A stretch of DNA of 64,000 nt. It comes from Rhynchopus euleeides (Eukaryota; Euglenozoa; Diplonemea; Diplonemida; Diplonemidae). Below, piece after piece: positions 1 through 10,130 of the stretch (positions are counted from its first letter, which is position 1; the number at the start of each line of letters is the position of its first letter). The DNA is taken from assembly GCA_963210315.1 (NCBI GenBank), contig OY723237.1, forward strand, positions 2,976,001-3,040,000, written 5' to 3'. The notes beneath the pieces are model-generated. The model searched no databases, was not told where the DNA came from, and was given only the letters and a program-made list of their open reading frames with translations. A program made the position numbers and the translations under genes.

Positions 1-133
1 ATCATGGGTGAGAGAGTAGAGGTGGGGGGGAAATCGGAGGTATCGCCAAGGGGTATTCTTGCGCTTTGTTTTGAACGATTTGAACGATTTTTTTGGCCGT
101 GTTCGTAGCATTTTTTTCTTCCACTCATAGTGT

Positions 134-1783
134 CATAACGGCCGTCATGGAGGGAGTAGATTTTCTGAGAATTCACTACCTCAGTTCCCGCTACCGAAAA
201 ATAAAAACGGCCGTTTTCATGTTTTGTTGGCGAAAAAACGGCCGTTTTTTCCCCCTCCTATTTTCCTTTGGAGATTCGCCTCCTGTTTACCGTACCGAGC
301 TGAGGAAACACACATGACAACTCCCTGTTGCCTACACATGACATTGGGCACTGCGATTCTCTCTCGACTGCACAAAGAAAAATGGCTTCCGCCCTGCCTG
401 TCACTCGACAAGCAGCAGACACCCGAGAGCAGAGAGGAGTGTAGCAGCCCGGTTCGCCCCCGGGTTGTCCCAGAAATCCAGCACACCCTCGGAACGTGGT
501 GGCCTAGTCGTAGATCACCCAGGCCCTACTCGTGACCTCCCCGAAACAGAGGGGAGGTGGCACCGGAGTTCTGACACCCCTACGACTCATGCGGCCGTAC
601 GCGCTCGGGCACAGACGGCGGACCGCAAACCAGAAGGACTTCCCTGATTCCGTGCCGTCCCACCTTCTGCACATGCGGTCGCCAGCCCAGGCCAGCTCCC
701 CTGCTAGGGGCACTGGGGGGTCGTACTTCCCCACCTCAGACACTTTCTCGATGACATTCTCAATGTCGGTGTACACTGCGTCGACAGGGGCACGCCGTTG
801 GGCACACCCAGCTGCGCGTCGCAGTACTTCTGGAGCAGCGATGCGAGGGGTGCCGCAGGTGGGACTCGAGCCCAGCGATTTCGTGGGCATCTCTGCCAAC
901 CGCAGAAGCGACGCACACGTAACAGGGCCGCTGTCCTGCAGTGGGCCCGGAAGATTGTATAAATGCCCGGGGACGTAGTGCAAGGTGCAGATCCACTCAA
1001 GCGGTGCAGGTAGCGTGTGTCGGAGAGAAGCGGGATCGCACGGCCGGTGGTGCCGTCTTGCTCGCCTGCTTCTCCCTCTCAGCTGCGTCAGAGATGTGAC
1101 ACAGCACATCCTTCAGCGCCAGTGCGGTCGTGAACCCATCCAGCTGGTGCTGCATATTGCCCGGGATGATCGCCCGTGCCTTCGGGAATAAATCAGCGAA
1201 GGCGGTGTCCTTCTCATCCGGGGTGCTGTCGCCGAGATCAAGGGAAAGCTCTGTCGGAAGAGCCCTGATGCCAGTGAGCGACACCTCTGCTCACCTCTGC
1301 CTGCACGTCATCCACGACACACGTGCCTAGATTGGCCGCAACCATGTTCAGCCCCTCCTCGGGACACACCTCTTGACAGCATCCTGCACCATGCCAGCCG
1401 GTGCTCCGGTGAACAACGCACCCCGGGCGATCCGAAGTTGCAAGCCTGCCACTGAGGGTATCGCACTCCGACAGCGCCAGCTGTTTCCCTGGCTCTGCAC
1501 TTTCAACGCTGCGTTCTTCTTCTTCTTGATATGGCGCGGTCCGTCAAAGTGGTCCACGAAGTCTGAACTCTTCGCATCATACTTGAAGGCGCGCTCACAA
1601 TGCTTGCTGCAGGGTATCCCTTGCAGTGGGGAGGCACTCCTGGTGGTGGGATCTCGCCTGCTGACCCACGCCCCATACAAAATTCCCAGGTAAAAAAAAC
1701 GGCCGTTTTTTAAAATGCTGAAAATCAGCGGCCGTTTTTGCAAGTCCACAAAATACAAGGGATTTTTTAAAACGGCCGTTATG
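134..1783. mobile_element. Decayed element bounded by AACGGCCGTT palindromes
   Basis: The palindrome AACGGCCGTT, mostly extended to AAAACGGCCGTTTT, occurs near 136, 205 and 236 on the left and near 1699, 1728 and 1770 on the right. The outermost copies read CATAACGGCCGT on the left and its reverse complement on the right, so they form terminal inverted repeats about 1.65 kb apart. The interior holds a broken minus-strand reading frame (separate entry). No target-site duplication was identified, so the exact ends are uncertain. Inference: a degenerate TIR DNA transposon. Confidence 0.45.
504..1758 (-). pseudogene. Broken ORF inside the AACGGCCGTT element, product unknown
   Basis: Several minus-strand segments look protein-like but sit in different frames. 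One (about 1758-1348) has a C-x3-C motif followed by two histidines and a lysine run, reminiscent of a zinc finger. One (1284-997) includes the stretch KARAIIPGNMQHQLDGF. One (about 1109-504) includes DAVYTDIENVIEKVSEVGKY. The frame changes near 1285 and again near 1000, with in-frame stops and no GTATG donor at those points. I therefore read it as one decayed coding region, probably the transposase of the surrounding element. I do not recognise the family, and the fragments could be unrelated. Confidence 0.35.
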
Positions 1784-2044
1784 CAACCATGTCCACTTCT
1801 TGTATTTTTTTTGGGGGGGAGTGAACCCGCAGCAAAACCCCTCTAATGGCCGCAAGATTTATTGCCCCTTTTTTTGCCGTCTTTCCCCCCCCCCCCCCAC
1901 CTCTTTGACAATGTGCTGCAGCATGACCAGTGCGAACACCACGTGGGCCACTCTTCGTGCCGTTTCGTTTTTCAAACCTCTACTATGTGTTGATGGGTTT
2001 TTTTTTAGACAAACCTCCAAACACAACACCCCATCCCCCCCACA

Positions 2045-5000
2045 TCACATCCCCTCCTCCGGCGGGGTGCACGGGGGCGTGCCTTCTGGCTGCCCCTCCT
2101 TCTCCTTCTCCTTCTCCTTCTCCTTCTTCCGCTTCTTCTTGTCCCGTTTGCGCTGCCGCCTTGCCTCCTCATCGTCGGCCTCCTTGGAAGCAGTGCCCTC
2201 CTTCTCCTTCTCGTCCTTCTTCTTCTCCTTATCCTTCTCCTTCTTCTTGTCGTCCTGCGAGCCAACCATCCATGCATGCAGAGGGGAGCTGTCGGCACGG
2301 GCAACGATGTCCTCATCCAGCTCCTTCAGCTCACCATTGAGTCGTGTGAAGCTGTCGTTCAGCCGCGTCAGCTCATCCTTCGACTGCTCGTCTTCTGGGG
2401 CCTCGGAGAGCTTCGCAACCAGGCCTTTGATGGCATGCGACGTCGCGTCCAGCTTCTGCTGCAGCGCCGCCTTGTCGCTGACGAGCGTTTCGACCCGCTC
2501 CTGCCCGTTCAGCAGCGTGTCGAGCGATGCCTTGGTGCTGGTCACCATCGTGGAAATCGTGCCGGGCACGTTGCACACAGCAGCCGCAGCCTCCGAAGCC
2601 TGTGGGGGGAGGAGAGCAAGAGAGAGAGTGCGCGAGGTTAGAGGGGTAGAGAGGGGCGGGGCAGGACTCGTAGAACAATAGGCATCAACGGAGTGAAGCC
2701 GCACAATGTCAGAGAGAGCGAGCGAGGGTGTGGAGGTGTGGAGCTGTGGAGGGTGTACCCCATAACCATGGCCATACCGCGACGGACTGCCGCAAGCTGC
2801 TGCACCGTGTCAGGTAGGCAACGGTGTCGTCCTCTGTCGGTGCCTTCCCCTGCGCTGCAAGCTGGTCGATGTTGCGAAGCGACCCGGCAAGGCGCGCCCG
2901 ATCTGCCGCCATCAGCCCGATGCACAGCGACGCCTTCTGCGGCATCACATTGGCAGCCACAGACCTGTGGTGCTCGGACTCGATGCCAAACCGGGCCGCC
3001 TTCTCCTCCTGCAGCAACGCCGCGACGGCAGGGTCCACCACGCGCGCCACCCGCTTCTTCTTTGCGGGGGCTGTGTGGACACCGTCCCTGGGGGCCTTCA
3101 GCTTCAGCCGCTTCGCCCGCAGCGAGAGGATGTCAGAGATGCGGCGGAGCCTGAGCGGCAGGTCGGTTTGCTGTGTTGGGGTGGGGCAGGATGGAGAGTG
3201 GATCACGGCCCACACACACACATGGCAACCAATGTTTTTCCTCTGGTCAGTGGAGGTGGCACACCGAGAGAACCCGGATGCCCGGTCGACACGCACACCA
3301 CGACCTTCCCCCCTCCCCCCCAGTCCACCCACACACACCATGCCACCGACATACAGAGTGCACAGGGGCGTGCCCCTCAGGGGCGCGGTAGCCTGCTCTG
3401 GCGGCAACGGGGAATTCCCCACTCCAATCGCTGTAGCGCGCGCCCTTGGTGCCCCACTTCTCGCAGATCTGCCGCATGACCTGCACGAAGCTGTACCTCC
3501 CGAGCTGGATGTCCTCAGCAAGGCTGTCGGCAGTCGAGAGGCTCTCAGGGTCGTACGTCGCGAAGAACAGCTTCAGGATGTAGTACTGAGCGTTCTTCAT
3601 AAACTCGTGGAGGCTGGGGACCGTCCAACGCGGGTCCTTCACTCCGGTCTTCTTACAGAGCACGGCGATCAGCGTCACGATGGTCCCCTTCTTTGTGGAG
3701 ATGTATGTCAGCAGGTCTTCGATCAGTGCGCCATCCGTTTTCTCCTCATCCGGCTTCTCCACAGCTGTGGTGAAGAACACCTCGAGAATCAGGCGGATCT
3801 CCTCCTCTGAAAGCACCGCGTCGTTGCGGAGGGTGCGCTCCATCTGGGAGTGCCCCATCGCATTCGCCCCACTCCCCGACATGCTGAGCCCGGAGACGCG
3901 CTGGTCATCCCCGATCTTCTGCCGCACACTCCCGGTGATGGGTTTCCGCGGCGCGATGAAGCGGTTTTTCTCAACATCCTCCTTCGACAGCCTTGCAATG
4001 GACATCAGGGTGCAGGACTTCCACTCCGGCTGGGCTCCACCATCACCCCCGTGGTAGTAATCCCAGGCTTCGATGAGGTCTGGGGGCAGGCCGTCATGCT
4101 TCACTGCAGAGGATACAACGGCGAGATCACGCGACATCTTCAGCACGCTGGAAAACATCCAATGGCCGTCCTTTCCAGAGTAGAGCCGTTTCCGGTTGCA
4201 GCAGTAGACAGGGTATCCGTTCAGCTTTTCGTGATTTGAAGCAACGTACATCCCGTCAACCTCGTGCTTGTCATAGCATGACACGTGGAGTGCTTCGGAG
4301 AAAGAAACCTGCTGCGGCGGCCCCCCCAGTGAGGAGGAGCCCCTCAGAGAGTAGGAAACGCTCTTCTTTTCGTTTGCGGTCTGCACAGGGGGGATCACAG
4401 GCTTTGCTTCGTTGGGGCGGACCCACACATCCCCGTCAGACCAGACGAGGCGTTTCGAGCTGGATTGCGAGAGGATCAGTGCCTTTTTGAGGACCATCGC
4501 GCAGTCCGCCGTGTCGACAGCCCCGTCATCCGTGAGATCATCCCCACCTTCCTGCTGCATCGTCGTCTCGATAAAAACACCCTCCTTCACGGAGATGTTG
4601 ATCTTCTTTTTATCCTTCTCCTTCCGCTGCGCCGCAGCACGGGGATCTCCCTCCAGAGGCACCTCATGCAGAAACCCCCCTGACACAGTCCATTGGGGGC
4701 GCTCCTTCTTCCGTGCAGCATCAGACCCCCCCGGGGTCTCATCACTCTCTTGGAGAGACCACTCTCCCTGAATTGCATCCAACACCTGCTGCGAACCTGC
4801 ACCCCTAAGGAGTCCGTCAAGGGGTGCGTCACCTGTGGCGCGGTCGTCAAAGGGGTCGTGTTCTGTCACTGTGCTGTTTCCTTCAGGCTTTTTCCCCCAC
4901 GGCCAGCGCCGGCGAGTCGAGGTGCCCGAGGTTGCAGCAGATGATTTTTCAGAGGATGAGGAGGAGGAGGAGGTGGTGGTGGCGGCGGCGGCACCCGCCG

Positions 5001-5208
5001 ACTTCGACCTCGCCTTGCTCGGCACGCCCTTCCCAGAGGCGCTTGCAAAGGGGTCCGTCGCGACGGCAGATGAGCTGGTTGTGGCGGACATGTCATCCGC
5101 CGCCCTCCCTTCGGCGTACGGCGGGTGCACCGGCGCACCCCCGTTCTCCACATCACCCCCACCTGCCTCCGACCCGCCCCAAGGGTTCAGACGTCGGAGG
5201 AATGACAT
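2045..5208 (-). CDS. Three-exon 933-aa coiled-coil protein, function unknown
   Basis: Spliced model: exon 1 5208-3355, exon 2 3170-2778, exon 3 2599-2045. All junctions are phase 0, donors are GTATGT and GTATGG, acceptors end ACAG, and introns are 184 and 178 bp. The start is the ATG opening MSFLRRLNPWGG. Residues 1-130 are low-complexity Ser/Ala/Thr. Residues about 290-400 hold a compact region with V-D-G-M-Y, N-G-Y-P-V-Y and G-H-W-M-F motifs. Residues about 500-610 are predicted helical. Exons 2 and 3 encode a long charged coiled coil ending in an almost pure Lys/Glu/Asp tail. There is no signal peptide or membrane segment, so it is likely cytosolic or nuclear. I do not recognise a family. 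Phase-0 continuity and a total length divisible by three support the model. Confidence 0.8.
2600..2777 (-). other. Intron (178 bp), GTATGG...CACAG
   Basis: The donor GTATGG follows the codon GCG and the acceptor CCCCACAG precedes GCT; both flanking exons stay in phase 0. Reading through the intron in frame would leave the coiled-coil composition and reach low-complexity sequence. Confidence 0.75.
3171..3354 (-). other. Intron (184 bp), GTATGT...CACAG
   Basis: The donor GTATGT and acceptor CAACACAG join exon 1 to exon 2 in phase 0. The 5' splice consensus is the same as in the MAPKKK gene at 38-58 kb. Confidence 0.7.
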
Positions 5209-5209
5209 C

Positions 5210-5841
5210 TCGATGCCGTGTGGGGGCTTGTGGGGGAGGGAGGGGGAGGGGGGGGTGTTCGATTCAAGCAGAGGGGGTGGTGGGCGGGTGGTAGTTCTCA
5301 GGTCACTCCGAGGAGGGGGGTGGGCCTCCCTCACACGCAGACACCGCACAGCACAGCACAGCCTTCGCTCCGCTCAAGGAAGGCGCGAGTAGGGGGGGGT
5401 GGGGGTGGAAAGAATGGGGGAAGGGGCTGTGTGGGACAGAGACGAAGATACCCAGGCGTGCAGAAGTGTGGATTGGTATTGTACAGGAGAGGTCAGGGGG
5501 GCGTGGGAGGGGGGGAAGGGGACTTGGGTGTGGGGAGCGCGCGCGGGCGCGGGCGCGTGTGTGTGTTGGTGTTGGTGTTGGTGTGTGTGCGGCCTTTGCA
5601 GCGCGCAGTGGCGCTTGTGCACCCTCACCCACCTCCTGCCTTGCCGAGTGGTGGGGTGGTGGGGTGATGGGGTGATGGCGCACGGCACCTGTCAGCAACA
5701 TCGGGCTACGATATTGATTCCATGGAAAAAAGGGTGTGTGTGTGTGTGGGGGGAGGGGGAGGGGGATGGGGCCTGTCTGTGCCCTACTTACTAACACCAA
5801 CAGCACGACACGTCACACCCTCTCTCCCACAACCCACCCTC
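5210..5841. other. G-rich intergenic spacer with GT microsatellite
   Basis: The sequence between the 933-aa gene start and the CACGGTGG element is dominated by G runs, a GCGCGC patch near 5538 and TGTGTG/TGGTG repeats at about 5558-5592 and 5730-5750. Open frames here are low-complexity on both strands and I see no gene. It should contain the promoter of the minus-strand gene ending at 2045, but no recognisable element stands out. Confidence 0.5.
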
Positions 5842-6113
5842 CACGGTGGACCCCCCTTTAAGAGGGCCAGTTTGAAGGGGGGTCTGAGACCTCCCGCTAG
5901 GGCCAGTCTTGACCCCCGCTTCGGGAGCAACAGCCCCCGATTTAATGGGGCGCCTGAGACCCGTTCTTCCAGAAGGTCGCCAGGAGTTTAGAAACGCCGA
6001 TTCAGTGCTCCGGAGACCCCTTCGGGCCAGAAGTTTAACAAAACGCTGTATCAGGCTCCCCCCATATAACTACCCCTCAAAAGGTGCAGCATGACGTGCG
6101 GGAGACCACCGTG
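5842..6113. mobile_element. MITE of the CACGGTGG family, copy 1
   Basis: The left end CACGGTGGACC and right end GGAGACCACCGTG are inverted repeats. The right subterminal part, around AAAAGGTGCAGCATGACGTG, matches the right ends of the copies at 59716-59946 and 59947-60207. The interior has the family's GACCCCCGC-type words in degraded form. The element ends nine bases from the stop codon of the ankyrin gene at 6123, so it probably forms that gene's 3' UTR. Confidence 0.65.
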
Positions 6114-6122
6114 CAGCGGGGC

Positions 6123-6887
6123 TCAGGCACACCCTCCCCCTCCTCCTCCTCCACCACCACCACCGCCCCCTCTTCCACCCGCTCGCCTGAGGGAGAACAG
6201 GCCACCTTGGGAGATGCGGTTCGGGAGGGTATGCTTGTCCGCCTCGGGAACACACCTCTCTGCCTCCCCTGCCCCCTCAGGCCCCTCCCCTTGCGGGGGG
6301 CCGCACGCTGCACTGCTTGGGGGGTTCTCCTCCAGGCTGACAGCCTGCAGGGGCGGACTGCCCTCTGTAGGGACACCGCCTCTGCCCCTGCCGTGCTGCT
6401 GCTGCTGCTGTGCCGGGCGGCGTGGTGTCGACGACGGTGGTCCTGCCGGTGGGGCCAGCAGCTCGGCAGCCTGCGAGCCCTCGGGGGCCTCGTGTATGGG
6501 CAGCCATCCCTCGTGGTCCGGCAGGGAAGGGTCAGCACCGCCAAGCAGCAGCAGCCGCACCACCTCTGCGTGCCCGCTCACCGCTGCCTTGTGCAGCGGG
6601 GTGCGTCCGGATCGGGTCTGCGCGTCCGGAGCTGCGTCCTGCGATAGCAGGTATGCAACCACCCCGTCGCGCCCGTTGCTGCAGGCGTAGTGTAGCGGGG
6701 TGTAGCCCGCCGTGTCGCGGGCCCCCACCCAGTGGGATCCCTTTGCCACGAAGGCCTTGACGCCGGCAAGATTGCCGTGCGACGCGGGGCGCCATACGCC
6801 CCGGTCCCAGTCCATCTCGTCGACTGTTTCCTGCAGAGAGGAGGGGCGCTCGCAGCAGGCGCATCCCGTGTGGGCGTCGTGTTCCAT
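6123..6887 (-). CDS. ANKRD39-like ankyrin-repeat protein
   Basis: A single exon encodes 254 aa from the ATG of MEHDAHTGCACC; an in-frame ATG 90 bases upstream also exists. The segment SLQETVDEMDWDRGVW and the first ankyrin repeats (TAGYTPLHYACSNGR, SGRTPLHKAAVSGHAEVVRL) follow the order and wording of animal ANKRD39, a small three- to four-repeat protein whose N-terminus likewise carries cysteines before an E-x-M-D-x-x-R-G-x-W motif. Repeats span residues about 36-140. Beyond that the protein has a Gln/Gly/Pro-rich tail, absent from ANKRD39, ending in a run of about 13 glycines beside a MITE. The role is presumably protein binding, with no catalytic residues. Orthology is my inference from remembered family motifs. 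Confidence 0.8.
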   Translation of the reverse strand: MEHDAHTGCACCERPSSLQETVDEMDWDRGVWRPASHGNLAGVKAFVAKGSHWVGARDTAGYTPLHYACSNGRDGVVAYLLSQDAAPDAQTRSGRTPLHKAAVSGHAEVVRLLLLGGADPSLPDHEGWLPIHEAPEGSQAAELLAPPAGPPSSTPRRPAQQQQQHGRGRGGVPTEGSPPLQAVSLEENPPSSAACGPPQGEGPEGAGEAERCVPEADKHTLPNRISQGGLFSLRRAGGRGGGGGGGGGGGGGCA

Positions 6888-6977
6888 CTCAGGTGCAAAC
6901 ACCGTGCCCTGGGGGGTGTGGGGTGGTCCGACGAGTGATGAGTGGGTCAATGATGCCTCAGAGAGGAGTGGAGCCAC

Positions 6978-7336
6978 AGGTCAACAGAGCTGTTAGAGAA
7001 GCGCTGTGCACACCTCAGGAGTGCTTCGGCTGGAGTAGTCCAGCCCTATAAATCGTGTGCTACTGTGCCCGTGCGCGTGTGTGAATGGGTGGCATGGGTG
7101 GGCTGGCAACAGGACACCTTCACAATAATCGGATCATCTGACCTTGGGCTGTCGATAGACACCCTCGAAGTTCCTCACCGGTACGGCACCCGATGCTGCT
7201 GTGTTCAGGTGACTTTATCTTGGGCGCCCTTCCCTTGGAAAAGGGAGTGGTGGGCGGTGGAGGGAGTCGCTTGACTGTAGGAACACAGACAGCAGGGTGG
7301 AAAGGGTGGAGGCTGGGGTGCGGCAGGCGTGCCGTG
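6978..7336. other. Spacer between ankyrin gene and cyclase array
   Basis: No gene is seen. It holds a CCCTTGGAAAAGGGA block at 7232-7246 that recurs at 9961-9975 and 12916-12930, at or near the boundaries of the duplicated cyclase units, and the sequence just downstream of the first cyclase stop codon. Confidence 0.5.
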
Positions 7337-9640
7337 TCAGTCCTCCTCACGCGGGGAACACACGACCTCGTACAGGTCCCCGACACCGTGCGGCAGCAGC
7401 GGGGAGGCGGTGCTGCTTGCAACGAGCGAGTCCAGCACGGCAGAGCACGGTGCTGCGGCAAGCGCCTGGTCCACGGCGTAGAGGCAGCTGCGCCCGCCAT
7501 GCTGCGCCATGCGGCACAGCCACGTGCTGGCCTCCACAGCCGTGCCTGCCACAGTGAAGAAGCGCTGGCTCTGCGACCCGACGTCGCCGTGGTGCACCGT
7601 GCCTGTCGCCATCCCCATGCGCAGGTCGGTGTGTGAGATGCGCTGCGCAAAGTGCACCCCGCACTCGGCGTGTGCACTCACCGCACCACGCAGGCCCCAC
7701 GCCAGGCAGCAGTGCGTGCCCACAAGGCTGACCACACGCCCCCCGCTCTGTGCCAGCACAGGCAGCACGCTCGACAGCAACGCGAAGCACCGCCCGCCCG
7801 TCTCCTGTGCAGAGCCGAGGTTCAGCGTTGCGATGGTGGCTGACGACTGTGCCAGCTGTGCGGCCCCGGCCCCGCTGCTGTGCGACAGTCGTGAGGATGT
7901 GCTGCGGCTGTCCAGCATGTCTGACGCCAAGGACAGCGCCCTGTGCTGCCGCTCTACAAATGCTGGCGCCGTGTGCTGCCTCCTCGCAAGTGCTGCAGGC
8001 CACACACAGCACGTGCTGACGGAGCTGGCAACCCCCTTCATCTGCACGCTGTCCCTGTGCTCCACCACAGCAGGCAGGCACGCAGACCCCACCCTGCCCC
8101 ATGCATCGCCCAGCACCGTCACAGCCCCAGGTGTGCACAGTCCCTCCAGTCGTGATGCCACGTTGACTGTGTGTCCGAAGTAGTCCATGCGTCCAGTGAC
8201 GACACTGCGCTCCACCACCACCTCTCCGTAGTTGACACCCACACGCACCGTCAGCCCACCCCAGCACGTCCCGCTGCGTCTGCACAGCGCCAGTTCCGAC
8301 AACTCTTCCGGCCACGCCTCCCGCAGCAGCTGCTCCTGGACTGTCAGCCCGAAGTCGATGGCAGCAGGCAGTCCCTCGAACGCCACCATGAAGGCATCCC
8401 CGATGGTCTTCACCTCGTACCCGCCGAGCTGTGCCACTGCGTCGCGCATCACGCGGTTGTGTATCCCCATGGCCTTGCGCATCGCATCAGGCACCGCCTC
8501 CCAGATGCTGGTGGACGACACGATGTCAGTGAACACGAGGGCGGCCTGCCCGGTGTTCTGTCCGGGCGGCGCGTGTGTGGGCACCAACGCCGCCTCGCTG
8601 TCGGCAGCCGCCTCCTCGAACAGCGCCACAGGAAGGTACGGCAGGTACGCACGCAGGTTCGCCTCCAGCCGCTTCAGGGCGGCGTGCATCTCCACAGGCA
8701 GGTCCCCCTCCGCCTCGCCCAGCCGCTCTGCAACGGTGTCGATGTCGTACCTGCCGAGCAGCGTCGCGATCTCCTTCACAGCCGCCACCGTCCGTGCCAT
8801 GGCCTGCTGCTCCGACAGCACCTTCTCCGCAAACCCGCGTGTCACGATGTAGTCCACGAGAAACACAAACACGGCAAAGGCAGTGATGAACATTATCATC
8901 TCACCAGTCTGTGGGCAAGGAAGCAACTCGCAGTTGTTCGTCGCCAACCTCAGCCGGTCCTCCTGTGAGCGGGTCCCAGGAATATCGTACAGGCCCAGGC
9001 GCCAGCGATCCTCCATGTAAGCAATAGTGAGCCACACAATGACACACGCCACCAGACCTTGCGCAAAGCGCCTCCCCATGCGCAGCACGAGGCTCAGGTC
9101 AATCACGATCACAAACAGCGGCCACACCGTCTGCTGTGTCGCAGCACGGTATGACAGGTCGATTGGAATAATGCTCAGGTGTAGCATCCAGAGCCAGACC
9201 CCGACAAGCAGTTTGGAGTAGCGTCTGCTCGACAGCCCCCAGAGGAGCATCGCACTGTTCGGCAGCAGGGACGCGAGGGCCATGATTGACGACAGGTCAG
9301 CGTATCCGCTGTCTGACTCGGAACTCACTGCCCCGCCAACAGCCAACAGAAGGATGCACGCAGAGACGCTGATGATGGCACCGCGGTCCCTCCGCTCCTC
9401 TGGACAGGCTTCCCCATTCAGGGACACGGCACGCTCATACCAGGCACGCAGCCCTGAACAGTTGGGCATGGTGACACCTGTTGCTGCCTAGCAACCGTCT
9501 GTTCCCTGTAGTGTTGCTCCTGACAGCCAGAGCCTTCATTCATCTAGGCTACGTGGCCCAGGCGAACTCGGTATACTGACCTGTTGACCGCAGCAGTGAT
9601 GAGGTCTGTGTCAGAAAGCACGCAGGACAGACGGGTCCAA
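7320..9640 (-). repeat. Tandem duplication unit A (cyclase gene and flanks)
   Basis: Nearly the whole unit recurs at 10110-12410. Similarity covers the coding sequence and the 5' flank (GTCCAAAGCCTGTTGG and the following TGGTGGTGG occur upstream of both starts) and also the 3' flank (GCAGGGTGGAAAGGGTGGAG). This is a recent tandem duplication including probable promoter sequence. Confidence 0.85.
7337..9469 (-). CDS. Six-TM class III adenylyl cyclase, copy A
   Basis: Single-exon 710-aa protein from the ATG of MPNCSGLRAWYERAV. Six hydrophobic segments lie near residues 31-50, 62-80, 87-105, 114-131, 136-153 and 190-210. The catalytic domain (about 305-460) has metal-binding Asp315 (LVFTDIVSST) and Asp358 (EVKTIGDAFMVAF), adenine-selecting Lys354 and Asp429 (RMDYFG), and transition-state Asn436/Arg440 (TVNVASRLE); this set predicts ATP to cAMP rather than cGMP. 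A second, degenerate cyclase-like domain follows (about 557-690): VSLVGTHCCLAWG replaces the second metal-binding motif with no Asp, and FTVAGTAVEAS replaces the Asn/Arg helix. The soluble part probably faces the cytosol. It is 661 bp from its near-identical paralogue. Confidence 0.9.
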   Translation of the reverse strand: MPNCSGLRAWYERAVSLNGEACPEERRDRGAIISVSACILLLAVGGAVSSESDSGYADLSSIMALASLLPNSAMLLWGLSSRRYSKLLVGVWLWMLHLSIIPIDLSYRAATQQTVWPLFVIVIDLSLVLRMGRRFAQGLVACVIVWLTIAYMEDRWRLGLYDIPGTRSQEDRLRLATNNCELLPCPQTGEMIMFITAFAVFVFLVDYIVTRGFAEKVLSEQQAMARTVAAVKEIATLLGRYDIDTVAERLGEAEGDLPVEMHAALKRLEANLRAYLPYLPVALFEEAAADSEAALVPTHAPPGQNTGQAALVFTDIVSSTSIWEAVPDAMRKAMGIHNRVMRDAVAQLGGYEVKTIGDAFMVAFEGLPAAIDFGLTVQEQLLREAWPEELSELALCRRSGTCWGGLTVRVGVNYGEVVVERSVVTGRMDYFGHTVNVASRLEGLCTPGAVTVLGDAWGRVGSACLPAVVEHRDSVQMKGVASSVSTCCVWPAALARRQHTAPAFVERQHRALSLASDMLDSRSTSSRLSHSSGAGAAQLAQSSATIATLNLGSAQETGGRCFALLSSVLPVLAQSGGRVVSLVGTHCCLAWGLRGAVSAHAECGVHFAQRISHTDLRMGMATGTVHHGDVGSQSQRFFTVAGTAVEASTWLCRMAQHGGRSCLYAVDQALAAAPCSAVLDSLVASSTASPLLPHGVGDLYEVVCSPREED

Positions 9641-10130
9641 AGCCTGTTGGATACTGGTGGTGGTGGCCGCGACGAGTTGAGGTGTCTGAAACTGTATTGG
9701 GTTACACGCGTAGGTTGTGAAGCGCTGTTCGTGCGCTGCCATATTTCTGCAGTTTCAAGGCATTGTCCCCGTGTCGAATGCACTGTGGAGAACGAATGCA
9801 AATCGGGACCTGTACCTTTACGAACTGTCAGACAAGGGGGGGTGTTGAAATCGAAGCAGAAGGAAGCACAAAGGATGATCTCCGATACAAGGGGGGCGGG
9901 GGGTGTCCTTTCCAATCTTGCCTTCCACTCCAAGACAGGGAGCCGACAGGCAGCCGTACTCCCTTGGAAAAGGGGATGGCAGACTGTGGATGGAGTCGCT
10001 TGAGAACCACAGAAACTTCAGTCATCGGAGGGCACAGTGCGGTGTGGGCAGCGCTTGATTGTAGAAACAGAGCGGGCCAACGACAGCAGGGTGGAAAGGG
10101 TGGAGGCTGGGGTGCGGCAGGCGTGCCGTG
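9470..10130. other. Spacer between the two cyclase genes
   Basis: No ORF resembles a gene. It contains the 5' flank of copy A, a CCCTTGGAAAAGGGG block at 9961 and the 3' flank of copy B. The pair of direct repeats around the block suggests the duplication junction lies between about 9950 and 10080. Confidence 0.5.

Noticed and set aside
1800-2681. Plus-strand 293-codon Ser/Phe-rich frame
   Set aside because: It is antisense to the Lys/Glu-rich coiled-coil exon (AAG/GAG codons read as CTT/CTC).
8171-8968. Plus-strand 265-codon frame over cyclase copy A and its equivalent over copy B
   Set aside because: They are antisense to the highly conserved cyclase domain; their similarity to each other reflects the gene duplication only.
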